13,754 nt of DNA from JACQFK01 sp964604905 (lineage in GTDB: Bacteria; Planctomycetota; MHYJ01; JACPRB01). Positions 6,758 to 13,754 of this stretch are shown in pieces. The stretch covers positions 1 to 13,754 of the forward strand of contig CAZSCC010000127.1 in the NCBI GenBank assembly GCA_964604905.1, given 5' to 3'. The notes below the pieces were generated by a model. That model was not told where the DNA came from and did no database searches. It worked only from the letters and a program-made list of their open reading frames with translations. Position numbers and translations under genes: made by a program. Within the stretch, counting starts at the first letter, position 1; each line of letters starts with the position of its first letter.

Positions 6758-8097
6758 ACCTCCGGCGCTCGATCGGGTTCTGGAGCGGCACCGGACTCAT
6801 CGTCGGGACCATGATCGGCGGGGGCATCTTCCGCACTCCCGGCGAGATCGCGAGCGTCGTCCACAGCCCCGCCCAGATCATGGGGCTCTGGGTCTTCTTC
6901 GGCGTGGTCTCCCTGTGCGGGGCGTTCACGCTGGCCGAGCTGGCCACGATGCTCCCCCAGACGGGCGGCACGTACGTGTACCTTCGCGCCGCGTACGGGG
7001 ACGGCGCGGCGTTCGTCTTCGGCTGGCTCTACGTGCTGGCCGCGATCCCCAGCGGCATGGCCGCGCTCGCGGTCTTCTTCGGCGAGATGGCGGCCGGTCC
7101 GGCGGCCTGGGCGATACCCCTGGTGGCGATCGGGACGATCATCTTCCTCTCGACGGCGAACATCCTCGGCGTGAAGTTCGGCGCGGTGATCCAGAACACG
7201 CTCGCGGTCGTCAAGGTCTCCGCGCTGGTCGTCATGATCGCCTGGGCGTTCGTCCCGCGGAGAGGGCCGACGTGCCTGTGGATGCCGGCGTCGGAGGGGA
7301 CGAGTTGGGTGGGGCTCGCCGCCGCGGCGCAGTCGGTCATGTTCACCTACAACGGCTGGGTCTACGTGAGCCTCGTGGCGGGGGAACTCGTGGACGCGGA
7401 GCGGAGGCTCCGGCGGATCATCCTCGCCGGCACGGGGAGCGTCATCGTCATCTACCTCCTGGCCAACCTGGCCTACCTCTCGGTCCTCCCCGTCTCCCAG
7501 ATGCCGGGGAAGGTCGTGGGACGGGAGGTCATGGAGATTCTGGGCGGCCCCGTGGCCGGGGCCATCATGGGAGCCTGCATCATGGCCAGCGTCTTCGGTG
7601 CGCTCAACGGGCTTACCCTCACCAAGTCGCGCGTGGCCTACGCCCTGGCGCGGGATGGCCTCAGTTTCTCCTTCCTCGGCCGAGCTCATCCGCGCTTCGC
7701 CACCCCGTACGTCTCCATCCTGATCCAGGGGATCGTGGCGATCGCGCTCGTTCTGGCGCTGCGGGACCCCGCGAACCCGCGCCGCCTCTTCAGCCGCCTC
7801 ACGAACTACTTCGTCCTGATGGAGTGGCTGGCGCTCCTCTTCGCGATCGCCGCGGTCTTCATCCTCCGCCGGAAGCTGCCCGATGCCCCCCGCCCGTACC
7901 GCACGCCCGGCTATCCCTGGGTCCCCCTGGTCTTCGTCGTCGGGACCGTGATCGGGCTGACGGCGATTATCGCGAGCTCGTGCGCGAAGAAGGATTTCGC
8001 GCCGCTCGCCGGACTCGGGATCGTCGCCGCCGGTTTTCCCGTGTACTGGATATGGAAGCGGAAATATAATGCCCCGCAATCGGGGAGGACGACATGA
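6748..8097 (+). CDS. APC-superfamily amino-acid permease
   Basis: The product (about 449 residues) is an integral membrane transporter of the amino acid-polyamine-organocation superfamily, LAT-like. It has about 12 hydrophobic segments, the TM1 signature GLIVGTMIGGGIFRTPGEIA, AELATMLPQTGGTYVYLRAA in TM3, FTYNGWVYVSLVAGEL in the TM6 region, and a C-terminal PDAPRPYRTPGYPWVP before the last helices. It should import or exchange amino acids; substrate specificity cannot be read. The start is GTG at 6748 or 6751, both inside the right arm of the repeat and without a Shine-Dalgarno, so the native 5' end may have been replaced. Its stop overlaps the next ATG (ATGA at 8094), tying it to the aldolase gene. 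Confidence 0.9.
   Translation: MVNDLRRSIGFWSGTGLIVGTMIGGGIFRTPGEIASVVHSPAQIMGLWVFFGVVSLCGAFTLAELATMLPQTGGTYVYLRAAYGDGAAFVFGWLYVLAAIPSGMAALAVFFGEMAAGPAAWAIPLVAIGTIIFLSTANILGVKFGAVIQNTLAVVKVSALVVMIAWAFVPRRGPTCLWMPASEGTSWVGLAAAAQSVMFTYNGWVYVSLVAGELVDAERRLRRIILAGTGSVIVIYLLANLAYLSVLPVSQMPGKVVGREVMEILGGPVAGAIMGACIMASVFGALNGLTLTKSRVAYALARDGLSFSFLGRAHPRFATPYVSILIQGIVAIALVLALRDPANPRRLFSRLTNYFVLMEWLALLFAIAAVFILRRKLPDAPRPYRTPGYPWVPLVFVVGTVIGLTAIIASSCAKKDFAPLAGLGIVAAGFPVYWIWKRKYNAPQSGRTT
8072..8088 (+). promoter_or_regulatory. Hairpin covering the aldolase Shine-Dalgarno
   Basis: CCCCG-CAAT-CGGGG (8072-8085) forms a five-pair GC stem whose right arm overlaps the start of the GGAGG (8084-8088) used by the ATG at 8094. 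Ribosomes finishing the permease gene at 8097 would melt it, a typical layout for translational coupling. No experimental support is available. Confidence 0.4.
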
Positions 8098-8753
8098 GCG
8101 CCGAGAAGACCCGGGAGTTCCTGTACCAGGAGAAGACCGTCGTGATCCTTCGCGAGAAGGATGAGGAGACGGTCCGGAAAAAGGCGTACGCCGCGCGGGA
8201 CGGCGGGCTGCGGATCCAGGAGATCACCTGGACCACGCCCGGCGTGGCCGGCCTGATCGCCGAGTTCACGAAGAAGAAGATCGGGACCATCGGAGCGGGG
8301 ACGATCCTGACCGTGGCCGACGCGAAGAAGGCGGTCGCGGCGGGCGCGACCTTCCTGGTCTCGCCGGTCTTCACCCCCGCGGTCAACGCGTGGTCGAAGA
8401 AGAACAAGGTGGTCTACATCCCGGGTTGCGCGACCCCCGGCGAGATCCACGCCGCGTGGGTGGCCGGTTGCCGCCCGATCAAGGTCTTTCCGGTGCCCGA
8501 CTTCGGCGGCGCGGCGTACATCAAGCACCTCCTCGCGCCGCTCCCGTTCCTCGAGCTCATGCCGACCGGCGGGTTGGGAGTCGACGACCTGCGTCCCTAT
8601 CTCGACGCAGGCTCGAAGGCCGTCGGCCTCGGCGCGAAGTTCACCCATTCGCCCGCCGTGCTGGAGGGAGACTACGGCGCGCTCACCCGCCTGGCGCAGC
8701 AGGCGCTGGAGATCGCGAGGGGCCCGAAGGCCCAGGTCCCGGTGAAGGTATGA
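8094..8753 (+). CDS. eda: KDPG/4-hydroxy-2-oxoglutarate aldolase
   Basis: The 219-residue product is a class I aldolase of the KDPG/HOG family, close to the E. coli length of 213. Visible are GGLRIQEITWTTPG with Glu43 (E. coli Glu45), GAGTILT, FLVSPVFTP, the proline and cysteine segment IPGCATPGEI, PIKVFP with the Schiff-base Lys130 (E. coli Lys133) and Phe132, and LMPTGGL for phosphate binding. It cleaves 2-keto-3-deoxy-6-phosphogluconate to pyruvate and glyceraldehyde-3-phosphate, or 4-hydroxy-2-oxoglutarate to pyruvate and glyoxylate. No phosphogluconate dehydratase or KDG kinase is nearby, and its neighbours handle amino acids, so a keto acid from amino-acid breakdown is an equally good substrate. 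GGAGG lies 5 bases before the start. It overlaps its neighbours by ATGA at both ends. Confidence 0.9.
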   Translation: MSAEKTREFLYQEKTVVILREKDEETVRKKAYAARDGGLRIQEITWTTPGVAGLIAEFTKKKIGTIGAGTILTVADAKKAVAAGATFLVSPVFTPAVNAWSKKNKVVYIPGCATPGEIHAAWVAGCRPIKVFPVPDFGGAAYIKHLLAPLPFLELMPTGGLGVDDLRPYLDAGSKAVGLGAKFTHSPAVLEGDYGALTRLAQQALEIARGPKAQVPVKV

Positions 8754-9127
8754 GGCAGGCGGTCCATCCTCCCGATGCGGCCAAGCCCTCGGCGCCCTAT
8801 TCGCCGGCAATTATCGAGGGCGGCTTCGTCTTCGTCTCGGGGCAGGGGCCCCTCGACCCGAAGACGGGCGAGTACCTGAAGGGCGACATCCAGTCGGAGA
8901 CGAAGCAGGTCTTCGAGAACATCAAGGAGATCCTCGCGGCGGCGGGGTCGTCGATGGAGAAGGTCGTGAAGGTGAATGTCTACCTCCGCGACATCAACGA
9001 CTTCGCGGCGATGAACGAGGTGTACAAGACGTACTTCTCGGCCCCGTATCCGGCGCGCACTACGATCCAGGCGGGTGCGCTCCCGCGCGGCTTCGCCGTC
9101 GAGATCGAGTGCGTCGCGGCCCGGTGA
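8750..9127 (+). CDS. ridA: Cytosolic RidA-family imine deaminase
   Basis: The 125-residue protein is a complete RidA of normal length without a signal peptide. It has AKPSAPYSPAI, FVSGQGPLDPKTGEY, VYLRDINDFAAMNEVYKTYF, PARTTIQAGALP with Arg103, and a VEIEC ending. It should hydrolyse enamine/imine intermediates released by PLP enzymes in the cytosol and so protect other PLP enzymes. The start overlaps the aldolase stop (ATGA), and with only a poor Shine-Dalgarno it probably relies on coupling. By hand alignment its last 76 residues match the exported copy at 6199 in 63 positions, while the first 49 match in only 22. The neighbouring kinase gene starts one base after its stop. Confidence 0.9.
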   Translation: MRQAVHPPDAAKPSAPYSPAIIEGGFVFVSGQGPLDPKTGEYLKGDIQSETKQVFENIKEILAAAGSSMEKVVKVNVYLRDINDFAAMNEVYKTYFSAPYPARTTIQAGALPRGFAVEIECVAAR

Positions 9128-9128
9128 T

Positions 9129-9962
9129 ATGCAGGTCCTCTCGGGCGGCGTGAGCGGCGACGTCGTCCTCACCGACGAGGGACACGTCCGCAAGCAGTTC
9201 CTCCCGAAGCTCAAGGTCGCGATGGAGTGGTTCTCCGACCCGCGCCGCGTCTTCCGGGAGATCGACAGCCTCCGTGCGTGGGGGAGGATCGTCGGCTACG
9301 ATGCGGTGCCGCAGGTATTGTCGGTCGAGCCCGAGTCGTTCGCCTACACGATGACCTACGCCGAGGGTCCGTCGTGGAAGGATCAGCTCATGGCGGGCGA
9401 GGTGAGGTGTTCGATCGCGCACGAACTGGGGCGCCGGCTGGCCCTCGTCCACCGGACGCCCGATGCCGAGGCGGCGCGGGCTCTGGCGGGGCAGGGGTTC
9501 TTTCACGAGCTCCGGGTCGAGCCCTACTACGAGACCGTCAAGAAGCGCCACCCCGATCTTCCCATCCGGTGCGACTTCGCCCGGGTGACGCTCGTCCACG
9601 GCGACTACAGCCCGAAGAACATCCTGGTCCACAGGGACGGGATCTGGGTGCTCGACCACGAGGTGGCCCACTGGGGAGACCCGGCGTTCGATCTGGCGTT
9701 CATGCTCAACCACCTGCTGATCAAGGCGTTCATCTTCGCCGACAGCCGGTATCGGGACGCGGCGCGGGCGTTCCTGGACGCGTACGGGCCGGACGCGGCG
9801 CTCGAGGCGTGGACGATGATCCACGTGGCGGTGATGATGCTGGCGCGGGTGGACGGGAAGTCCCCGCTGGCCTATCTCACGGAGGAGCAGCGGACGCGGC
9901 TCCGGGCGCACGCGCGGCGGCGGATCCTCGAGCCGGCGGAGCGGCTGGAGCGGTATCTGTAG
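9129..9962 (+). CDS. Aminoglycoside-phosphotransferase-fold small-molecule kinase
   Basis: The 277-residue product has the APH/choline-kinase fold. The N-lobe has the loop SGGVSGDVVL, and the C-lobe has the catalytic motif HGDYSPKN with Asp159 and Asn164, followed by WVLDHEVAHWGDPAFDLAF with the metal-binding Asp176. HGD...N and D(H)E are intact, so it should be an active ATP-dependent kinase. APH relatives phosphorylate many small hydroxylated compounds (aminoglycosides, choline, methylthioribose, sugars). With an aldolase and RidA in the same operon, a metabolic substrate is more likely than an antibiotic; this is inference. An upstream in-frame start at 9075 would add 18 Arg/Ser-rich residues and overlap the RidA gene, so ATG 9129, one base after the RidA stop, is preferred. 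Confidence 0.8.
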   Translation: MQVLSGGVSGDVVLTDEGHVRKQFLPKLKVAMEWFSDPRRVFREIDSLRAWGRIVGYDAVPQVLSVEPESFAYTMTYAEGPSWKDQLMAGEVRCSIAHELGRRLALVHRTPDAEAARALAGQGFFHELRVEPYYETVKKRHPDLPIRCDFARVTLVHGDYSPKNILVHRDGIWVLDHEVAHWGDPAFDLAFMLNHLLIKAFIFADSRYRDAARAFLDAYGPDAALEAWTMIHVAVMMLARVDGKSPLAYLTEEQRTRLRAHARRRILEPAERLERYL

Positions 9963-9996
9963 GTTAGGTTCGGGTCCACGCCCAATATAGAGTGTT

Positions 9997-12267
9997 ATGA
10001 GCTACTTGCTGATGGCGCTCGTCACGCTCTGGGCCGCCGTGAGCCAGGAGGACCCCCTCCAGGCGACCGGGGTCAGCTCAGGACTCGCGGTCCACCTCGG
10101 GACCACCGACGGCGCCCTCGAAGCCGCCCTTACGAACAACGGCCGAATCCTCGTCCACGGCGTCGCGCTGGACGATGCCTCGCTGACCGCCGCCCGCGCC
10201 CACCTCCAGGCCAAGGGACTCTCCGGCCTCGCTTCGGTGGAAAGAGCCTCCCTCGACCCGCTCCCCTATGCCGACAACCTGGTCACTCTCCTCGTAGCCG
10301 ACACCTCCCTCAAGGGCTTCTCCGAGAAGGAGGCGATGCGCGTCCTCGCTCCCCTCGGGACCGCCTACTTGAAGAAGGGCGGTGAGTGGACGAAGGCCAT
10401 CAAGCCGCGGCCCGCCGCCATGGACGACTGGACCCACTTCGACTACGGGCCCGAGGGGAACGGCGTCTCCCGCGACCGCCTCATCCGGCCCGCCACCCAC
10501 GTCCAGTGGAGTTTCGGCGGCCAGCCCATCAAGCTGGGCGGCAACCCCGCGGGCTACAAGGTCTTCACCGGCTTTCGAGTCGCCGGCGGGCGCGCGTTCT
10601 TCGAGTGGACGAGCGGAGAGGATAAGAAGGACCGCGAGACCTTCTATACCGGCCGCGACGCCTTCAATGGCCTCCCCCTCTGGACCGTAAAGGAAACGGC
10701 CGGCTTCGGCCGCAAGGAGTGGCAGTTCGTCGCCGTGAAGGATCGCGTCTACACGTTCCTCGAGAAGGGCGGCCCCATGGTCGCGCTCGACGCCGCGAGC
10801 GGCGACATCGTCAGGACCTTCGAGCAGGGCGGCCGGCTCACCGACGAGGTCAACCTCACCACGATCCGCGTCCGCGGCGAGACGATCGTCCAGTCCGCGG
10901 GGGACACGCTCCGGGCCCTCGAGGCCGCGACGGGCGCGCTCCGGTGGAAGCACACCGAGGAGAAGAGCCTGCTCCTCTTTCCGACCGTCTCCGCCGACCG
11001 CGTCTTCGCCGTCGTCGCCGAGGACCAGAAGAAGGGCCAGTTCAACCGCTGGCCCTACATCAAGGCGACCGCGATCGCCTGCTTCGATCTTGCGACCGGC
11101 AAGCCTCTCTGGCGCTGCGCGGAGGTGGCCGGCAGCGATATCGGCCAGCTGGTGTACTCCGACGGGTCGCTGGCCCTCTTCGGTGCGGGGGCGATCGGCG
11201 GGTCGAAGGAGCCGTACATGGGCCGCATCGACACGGCCACCGGGAAGCTCCTCTGGCGCGCCACGTTCAAGACCAACTACAACCGCTTCGGCTACAACCT
11301 GCTCGTCCGGGACGGGACGATGTACTACGCCGACGCGTGGCGCATCTACGCGCTCGACATGAAGACCGGCGAGGAGACCCGGCCCTTCGATGACGGCGGT
11401 TATAACATGCGCTGCAACCGCTTCTCGGCCACCGACGACTGGCTGATCTACGGCTACGTCGCCCTCGTCGACAAGGCGTGGGGCGGCACGTACCAGAGCA
11501 TCACCCGGGGCGGGTGCGCGCAGGGGTGCGTCCCGGCGAACGGCCTGATGTACTTCACTCCGCAGGCGTGCCACTGCTTCACGATGCTTCGCGGCCACCT
11601 GGCCCTCTCCTCCGAGCCGCTCCGAGATTCGCTGCCCGATGCCCTGCGCCTCGAGCAGGGGCCGGCCAGGAAGGGCGGCGTGGCGCCGGAGGGGACGGCG
11701 ATCGTCGTCGAATCCGCGAAGCATCGGCTGGAAGCGCGCGACGCGGCGGGGAAGACGCTCTGGTCCTTCACCGCAGGGGGGCGGATCACGGGCCCGCCGC
11801 TGATCCACGAGGGGCTCTGCCTCTTCGGATCGCACGACGGCTGGGTCTACGCGCTGCGCACGGAGGACGGCGCGCTCGCCTGGCGGTTCCGGGCCTCGCC
11901 CTACGAGCGGAAGTACGTCGCCGATCAGCAGCTTGAATCTTCGTGGCCGGTCTACGGCGTAACACTACACGAGGGCCTCGTCTGCTTCTCGGCGGGGCTC
12001 CATCCGGAGGTCGGCGGAGGCATTTACGTCTATGGCCTCGAACCGGCCACCGGTACAATGAAGTGGAAGAAGGGGCTCCGGAAGCCGCCGTTCCCGCTCG
12101 CGGGGAAGGAGCGGAAGCCGCCGCCCGTGGTGCCCAACCGGATTCTGAACGACGCGCTCAAGAGCGACGGGACGTCGCTGAGCCTGCCGGGGATCGCGTT
12201 CGACCCGCGGACGACGGACGAGGAGCTGAGGAAGTTGATCGAAGACCCGTTGCCGAAGAAGAGGTGA
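9997..12267 (+). CDS. Exported PQQ-like beta-propeller with methyltransferase-like N-terminus
   Basis: The 756-residue product starts with a signal peptide (MSYLLMALVTLWAAVSQ). Residues of about 28-140 follow the outline of a class I methyltransferase (GLAVHLGTTDGALEAAL; LPYADNLVTLLVAD; EAMRVLAPLGTAYL), but the usual GxGxG loop is replaced by GTTDG. DDWTHFDYGPEGNGVSRD (143-160) marks the switch to the propeller. PQQ-type blades follow (for example MVALDAASGDIVRTFE, AIACFDLATGKPLWRC, RIDTATGKLLWRA, VYALRTEDGALAWRF). A Cys cluster, C507, C511, C525 and C527, surrounds PANGLMYFTPQACHC, a region I recall as conserved in planctomycete relatives. Its role is unknown; binding or scaffolding outside the cytoplasm is likely. 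The start has no Shine-Dalgarno. The stop overlaps or abuts the next gene. Confidence 0.85.
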   Translation: MSYLLMALVTLWAAVSQEDPLQATGVSSGLAVHLGTTDGALEAALTNNGRILVHGVALDDASLTAARAHLQAKGLSGLASVERASLDPLPYADNLVTLLVADTSLKGFSEKEAMRVLAPLGTAYLKKGGEWTKAIKPRPAAMDDWTHFDYGPEGNGVSRDRLIRPATHVQWSFGGQPIKLGGNPAGYKVFTGFRVAGGRAFFEWTSGEDKKDRETFYTGRDAFNGLPLWTVKETAGFGRKEWQFVAVKDRVYTFLEKGGPMVALDAASGDIVRTFEQGGRLTDEVNLTTIRVRGETIVQSAGDTLRALEAATGALRWKHTEEKSLLLFPTVSADRVFAVVAEDQKKGQFNRWPYIKATAIACFDLATGKPLWRCAEVAGSDIGQLVYSDGSLALFGAGAIGGSKEPYMGRIDTATGKLLWRATFKTNYNRFGYNLLVRDGTMYYADAWRIYALDMKTGEETRPFDDGGYNMRCNRFSATDDWLIYGYVALVDKAWGGTYQSITRGGCAQGCVPANGLMYFTPQACHCFTMLRGHLALSSEPLRDSLPDALRLEQGPARKGGVAPEGTAIVVESAKHRLEARDAAGKTLWSFTAGGRITGPPLIHEGLCLFGSHDGWVYALRTEDGALAWRFRASPYERKYVADQQLESSWPVYGVTLHEGLVCFSAGLHPEVGGGIYVYGLEPATGTMKWKKGLRKPPFPLAGKERKPPPVVPNRILNDALKSDGTSLSLPGIAFDPRTTDEELRKLIEDPLPKKR

Positions 12268-12269
12268 TG

Positions 12270-13298
12270 ATGCGGATCGCGGCGCTCCTCCTGCTCCTCG
12301 CGGCGCCCGCGCACCGCGAGACCTGCAACATCCCGGTCTTCCGCTACGCCCTGGAACGCTGGCGCACGTCCCCTTACGAGATCGTGGTCTTCCACCGCGG
12401 GCCGCTCGAGGGCGCCGCCCGCGCGACGGTCGACGAGTTCCGCAAGCAGTCGGCCAACGTCGACGTCGATCACGTCGATCTCGCGACGCCGCTCAAGGGC
12501 CGGATCAGGACGGCGTGGGAGGCCCAGAAGGAACCCGCCGAGCCGTGGATGGTCGCGCTCTTCCCGGGCACGGACTTCGTGGCGTGGGCGGGGCCCGCGA
12601 GCGCGGAGGCCGCGCGGCTCCTCGTCGACTCCCCCGTGCGCCGCGAGTTGGCCCGGCGCATCCTCTCGGGCGACACGGCCGTCTGGCTCCTCCTCGACTC
12701 GGGCGAGAAGGAGAAGGACGACGCCGCCCTCGCCCTCCTGGAGACCGAACTCCGCAAGCTCGAGAAATCGCTCAAGCTTCCCGCTCACGCCGAGGACGAC
12801 CCCCCGATCATGTCCGACATCCCCGTCAAGCTCGCGTTCTCGACCCTCCGGGTCTCGCGCGCGGATGCGGCGGAGAAGGCGTTCGTCGAGATGCTCCTCC
12901 GGAGCGACACCGATCTCAAAGGTCCGGTCGTCTTCCCGATCTTCGGCCGCACTCGCGCCCTCTGGGCGATCACCGGGGCCGGCCTGACCGCCGATACGAT
13001 CGGCGAGGCGGCGGCGTTCCTCGCCGGACCCTGCGCCTGCGAGGCGAAGGAGCTCAACCCCGGCCTCGACCTCCTGGTCGCCCAGGAGTGGGAGCAGGCG
13101 CTGGCGTTCGTCCGCGAGGACCAGGTCAAGGTCATCCCGATCCCCGAGATCCCCAAGGTGGCCGCGCCGGAACCCCCGAAGGCCGGCGGTATTCCTTCGC
13201 CGCTCCCCTCTCCCGGCCGCCCATGGCTCCTGCTCTCGATTGCGGGCGCCGCGGTCCTCGTGCTGGTCACCGGCACGCGGGCCTTCCGGCGAGCGTAA
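12270..13298 (+). CDS. Exported, C-terminally membrane-anchored protein of PVC bacteria, function unknown
   Basis: The 342-residue product has an N-terminal signal (MRIAALLLLLAAPAHRET). The motif CNIPVFRYALERW, then YEIVVFHRGPL, follows at once, and GPCACEAKELNPGLDLLVAQEW lies near residues 250-272. A Pro-rich linker (EIPKVAAPEPPKAGG...PSPGRP) precedes a C-terminal transmembrane helix (WLLLSIAGAAVLVLVTG) and a basic RAFRRA tail. The body should therefore be outside the cytoplasm, anchored at its C-terminus. I recall similar hypothetical proteins in planctomycetes and verrucomicrobia but know no assigned function; the first part may be thioredoxin-like, a guess. GAGG (12261-12264) favours ATG 12270. 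ATG 12267, overlapping the propeller stop as TGATG, is an alternative. It is translationally coupled to the propeller gene. Confidence 0.8.
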   Translation: MRIAALLLLLAAPAHRETCNIPVFRYALERWRTSPYEIVVFHRGPLEGAARATVDEFRKQSANVDVDHVDLATPLKGRIRTAWEAQKEPAEPWMVALFPGTDFVAWAGPASAEAARLLVDSPVRRELARRILSGDTAVWLLLDSGEKEKDDAALALLETELRKLEKSLKLPAHAEDDPPIMSDIPVKLAFSTLRVSRADAAEKAFVEMLLRSDTDLKGPVVFPIFGRTRALWAITGAGLTADTIGEAAAFLAGPCACEAKELNPGLDLLVAQEWEQALAFVREDQVKVIPIPEIPKVAAPEPPKAGGIPSPLPSPGRPWLLLSIAGAAVLVLVTGTRAFRRA

Positions 13299-13306
13299 GG
13301 GAATTG

Positions 13307-13754
13307 ATGCTCCACGCGCCCCGGCTCTGCATTGCGCTCTTCTCCTGCCTCGGCCTCGTGGCCGGGCAGGCTGCGCAGGACCCCAGGGACTTCCTGAAGG
13401 GGATCAAGGCCCCGCCGGGATTCGAGGTGACCCTCTTCGGAGCGCCCCCCGAGGTCGGATATCCCGTCTGCCTCTCGGCCGCCCCGAACGGCGAGCTTTT
13501 CGTGGGCGTGGACGAGAACGGCTCCCTCGACGCCAAGCCCGGCCGCGGCCGCGTCCTCCGCTGCATCGACACCGACGGAGACGGCCGGGCGGACAAGATC
13601 AGCGTCTTCGCCAGGATGGACAGCCCGCGCGGGATCGTCTGGGACGACGGCGTCCTCTACGTGCAGCACCCGCCCTTCGTCACCGCCTTCCACGACGACG
13701 ACCGCGACGGCGCGGCCGACCGCTCGGAGGTCCTCGTCAAGGGGCTCGGCTTCG
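13307..13754 (+). CDS. Partial PVC-type membrane-bound dehydrogenase/propeller protein
   Basis: An open frame runs from ATG 13307 to the right edge (149 codons, C-terminus missing). It begins with a signal peptide (MLHAPRLCIALFSCLGLVAG). Then come DFLKGIKAPPGFEVTLFGAP and a propeller start, LSAAPNGELFVGVDENGSL, DTDGDGRADK, SPRGIVWDDGVLYV and DDDRDGAADRSEVL. The pairs of DxDxDG-type loops look calcium-binding. This order is that of the N-terminal domain of the planctomycete/verrucomicrobial putative membrane-bound dehydrogenases (often annotated PVC-type heme-binding or TIGR02604 proteins), which usually continue with HEAT repeats and cytochrome c. AAGGGA just upstream (13297-13302) serves as the ribosome site, 8 bases after the preceding stop. 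Confidence 0.85.
   Translation, partial: MLHAPRLCIALFSCLGLVAGQAAQDPRDFLKGIKAPPGFEVTLFGAPPEVGYPVCLSAAPNGELFVGVDENGSLDAKPGRGRVLRCIDTDGDGRADKISVFARMDSPRGIVWDDGVLYVQHPPFVTAFHDDDRDGAADRSEVLVKGLGF

Noticed and set aside
6226..8079. 617-codon minus-strand frame across the RidA and permease genes
   Set aside because: It is an antisense shadow, Asp/Arg/His-rich, and its HGDTEDTEK segment is the well-known artefact of translating the dispersed repeat.
8217..8240. Arg49 of E. coli KDPG aldolase replaced by Thr47, suggesting changed activity
   Set aside because: From memory the active Thermotoga maritima KDPG aldolase also has Thr at this position, so the change does not argue for loss or change of function.
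9964..9997. Possible promoter TTAGGT-N16-TATAGA just before the propeller gene
   Set aside because: Both boxes are weak and the -10-like box ends 5 bases before the ATG, so the transcription start would fall at the start codon. The missing Shine-Dalgarno hints at a leaderless start, but the evidence is too thin to list.

Overview
This is a GC-rich bacterial chromosomal segment, probably from a planctomycete or a relative in the Planctomycetota/Verrucomicrobiota (PVC) group. The evidence is gene content. There is an exported PQQ-propeller protein with an N-terminal methyltransferase-like domain, a membrane-bound-dehydrogenase/PVC-type propeller at the right edge with Asp-rich calcium-type loops, an exported protein with a CNIPVFRYALERW motif, and a HEAT-like exported protein at the left edge. 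I recall all of these as typical of PVC genomes. No rRNA, tRNA, CRISPR array or transposase was seen.

Layout. A partial exported protein on the minus strand runs off the left edge (1-654). It is followed by about 320 bases without a convincing gene, then a strong sigma70-type promoter (972-1000) reading into a two-gene module: a small nucleotidyltransferase-like protein (DUF6932-like) and an overlapping XRE helix-turn-helix protein. This looks like an accessory toxin-antitoxin-type pair. Next is a large exported protein with a carbohydrate-binding-like N-terminus and a glycosidase-like body (2046-4664), convergent with a lipoprotein amidohydrolase of the D-aminoacylase/D-glutamate deacylase kind (4683-6137, minus).

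Divergent from the deacylase is a plus-strand run: a RidA-family protein with a lipoprotein signal, a dispersed inverted repeat that fills the gap, an APC amino-acid permease, a KDPG/HOG aldolase (eda), a second cytosolic RidA, and an aminoglycoside-phosphotransferase-fold small-molecule kinase. From the permease to the kinase the genes overlap by ATGA or lie 1 base apart, so they form one operon. A plausible but unproven reading is a salvage pathway. The surface deacylase frees (D-)amino acids, the permease imports them, the RidA proteins hydrolyse reactive enamine/imine intermediates on either side of the membrane, and the aldolase and kinase process a keto-acid product.

The right part holds the PQQ propeller (9997-12267), the overlapping membrane-anchored CNIPVF protein (12270-13298) and the start of the PVC-type propeller/dehydrogenase (13307 to the edge). 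These three are probably co-transcribed and their products act outside the cytoplasm.

The most interesting points are the lipoprotein RidA that keeps its old cytosolic start and Shine-Dalgarno, the sharply uneven similarity of the two RidA copies, the repeat that supplies the permease start codon, and the nucleotidyltransferase/XRE pair with an operator-like inverted repeat in its promoter.
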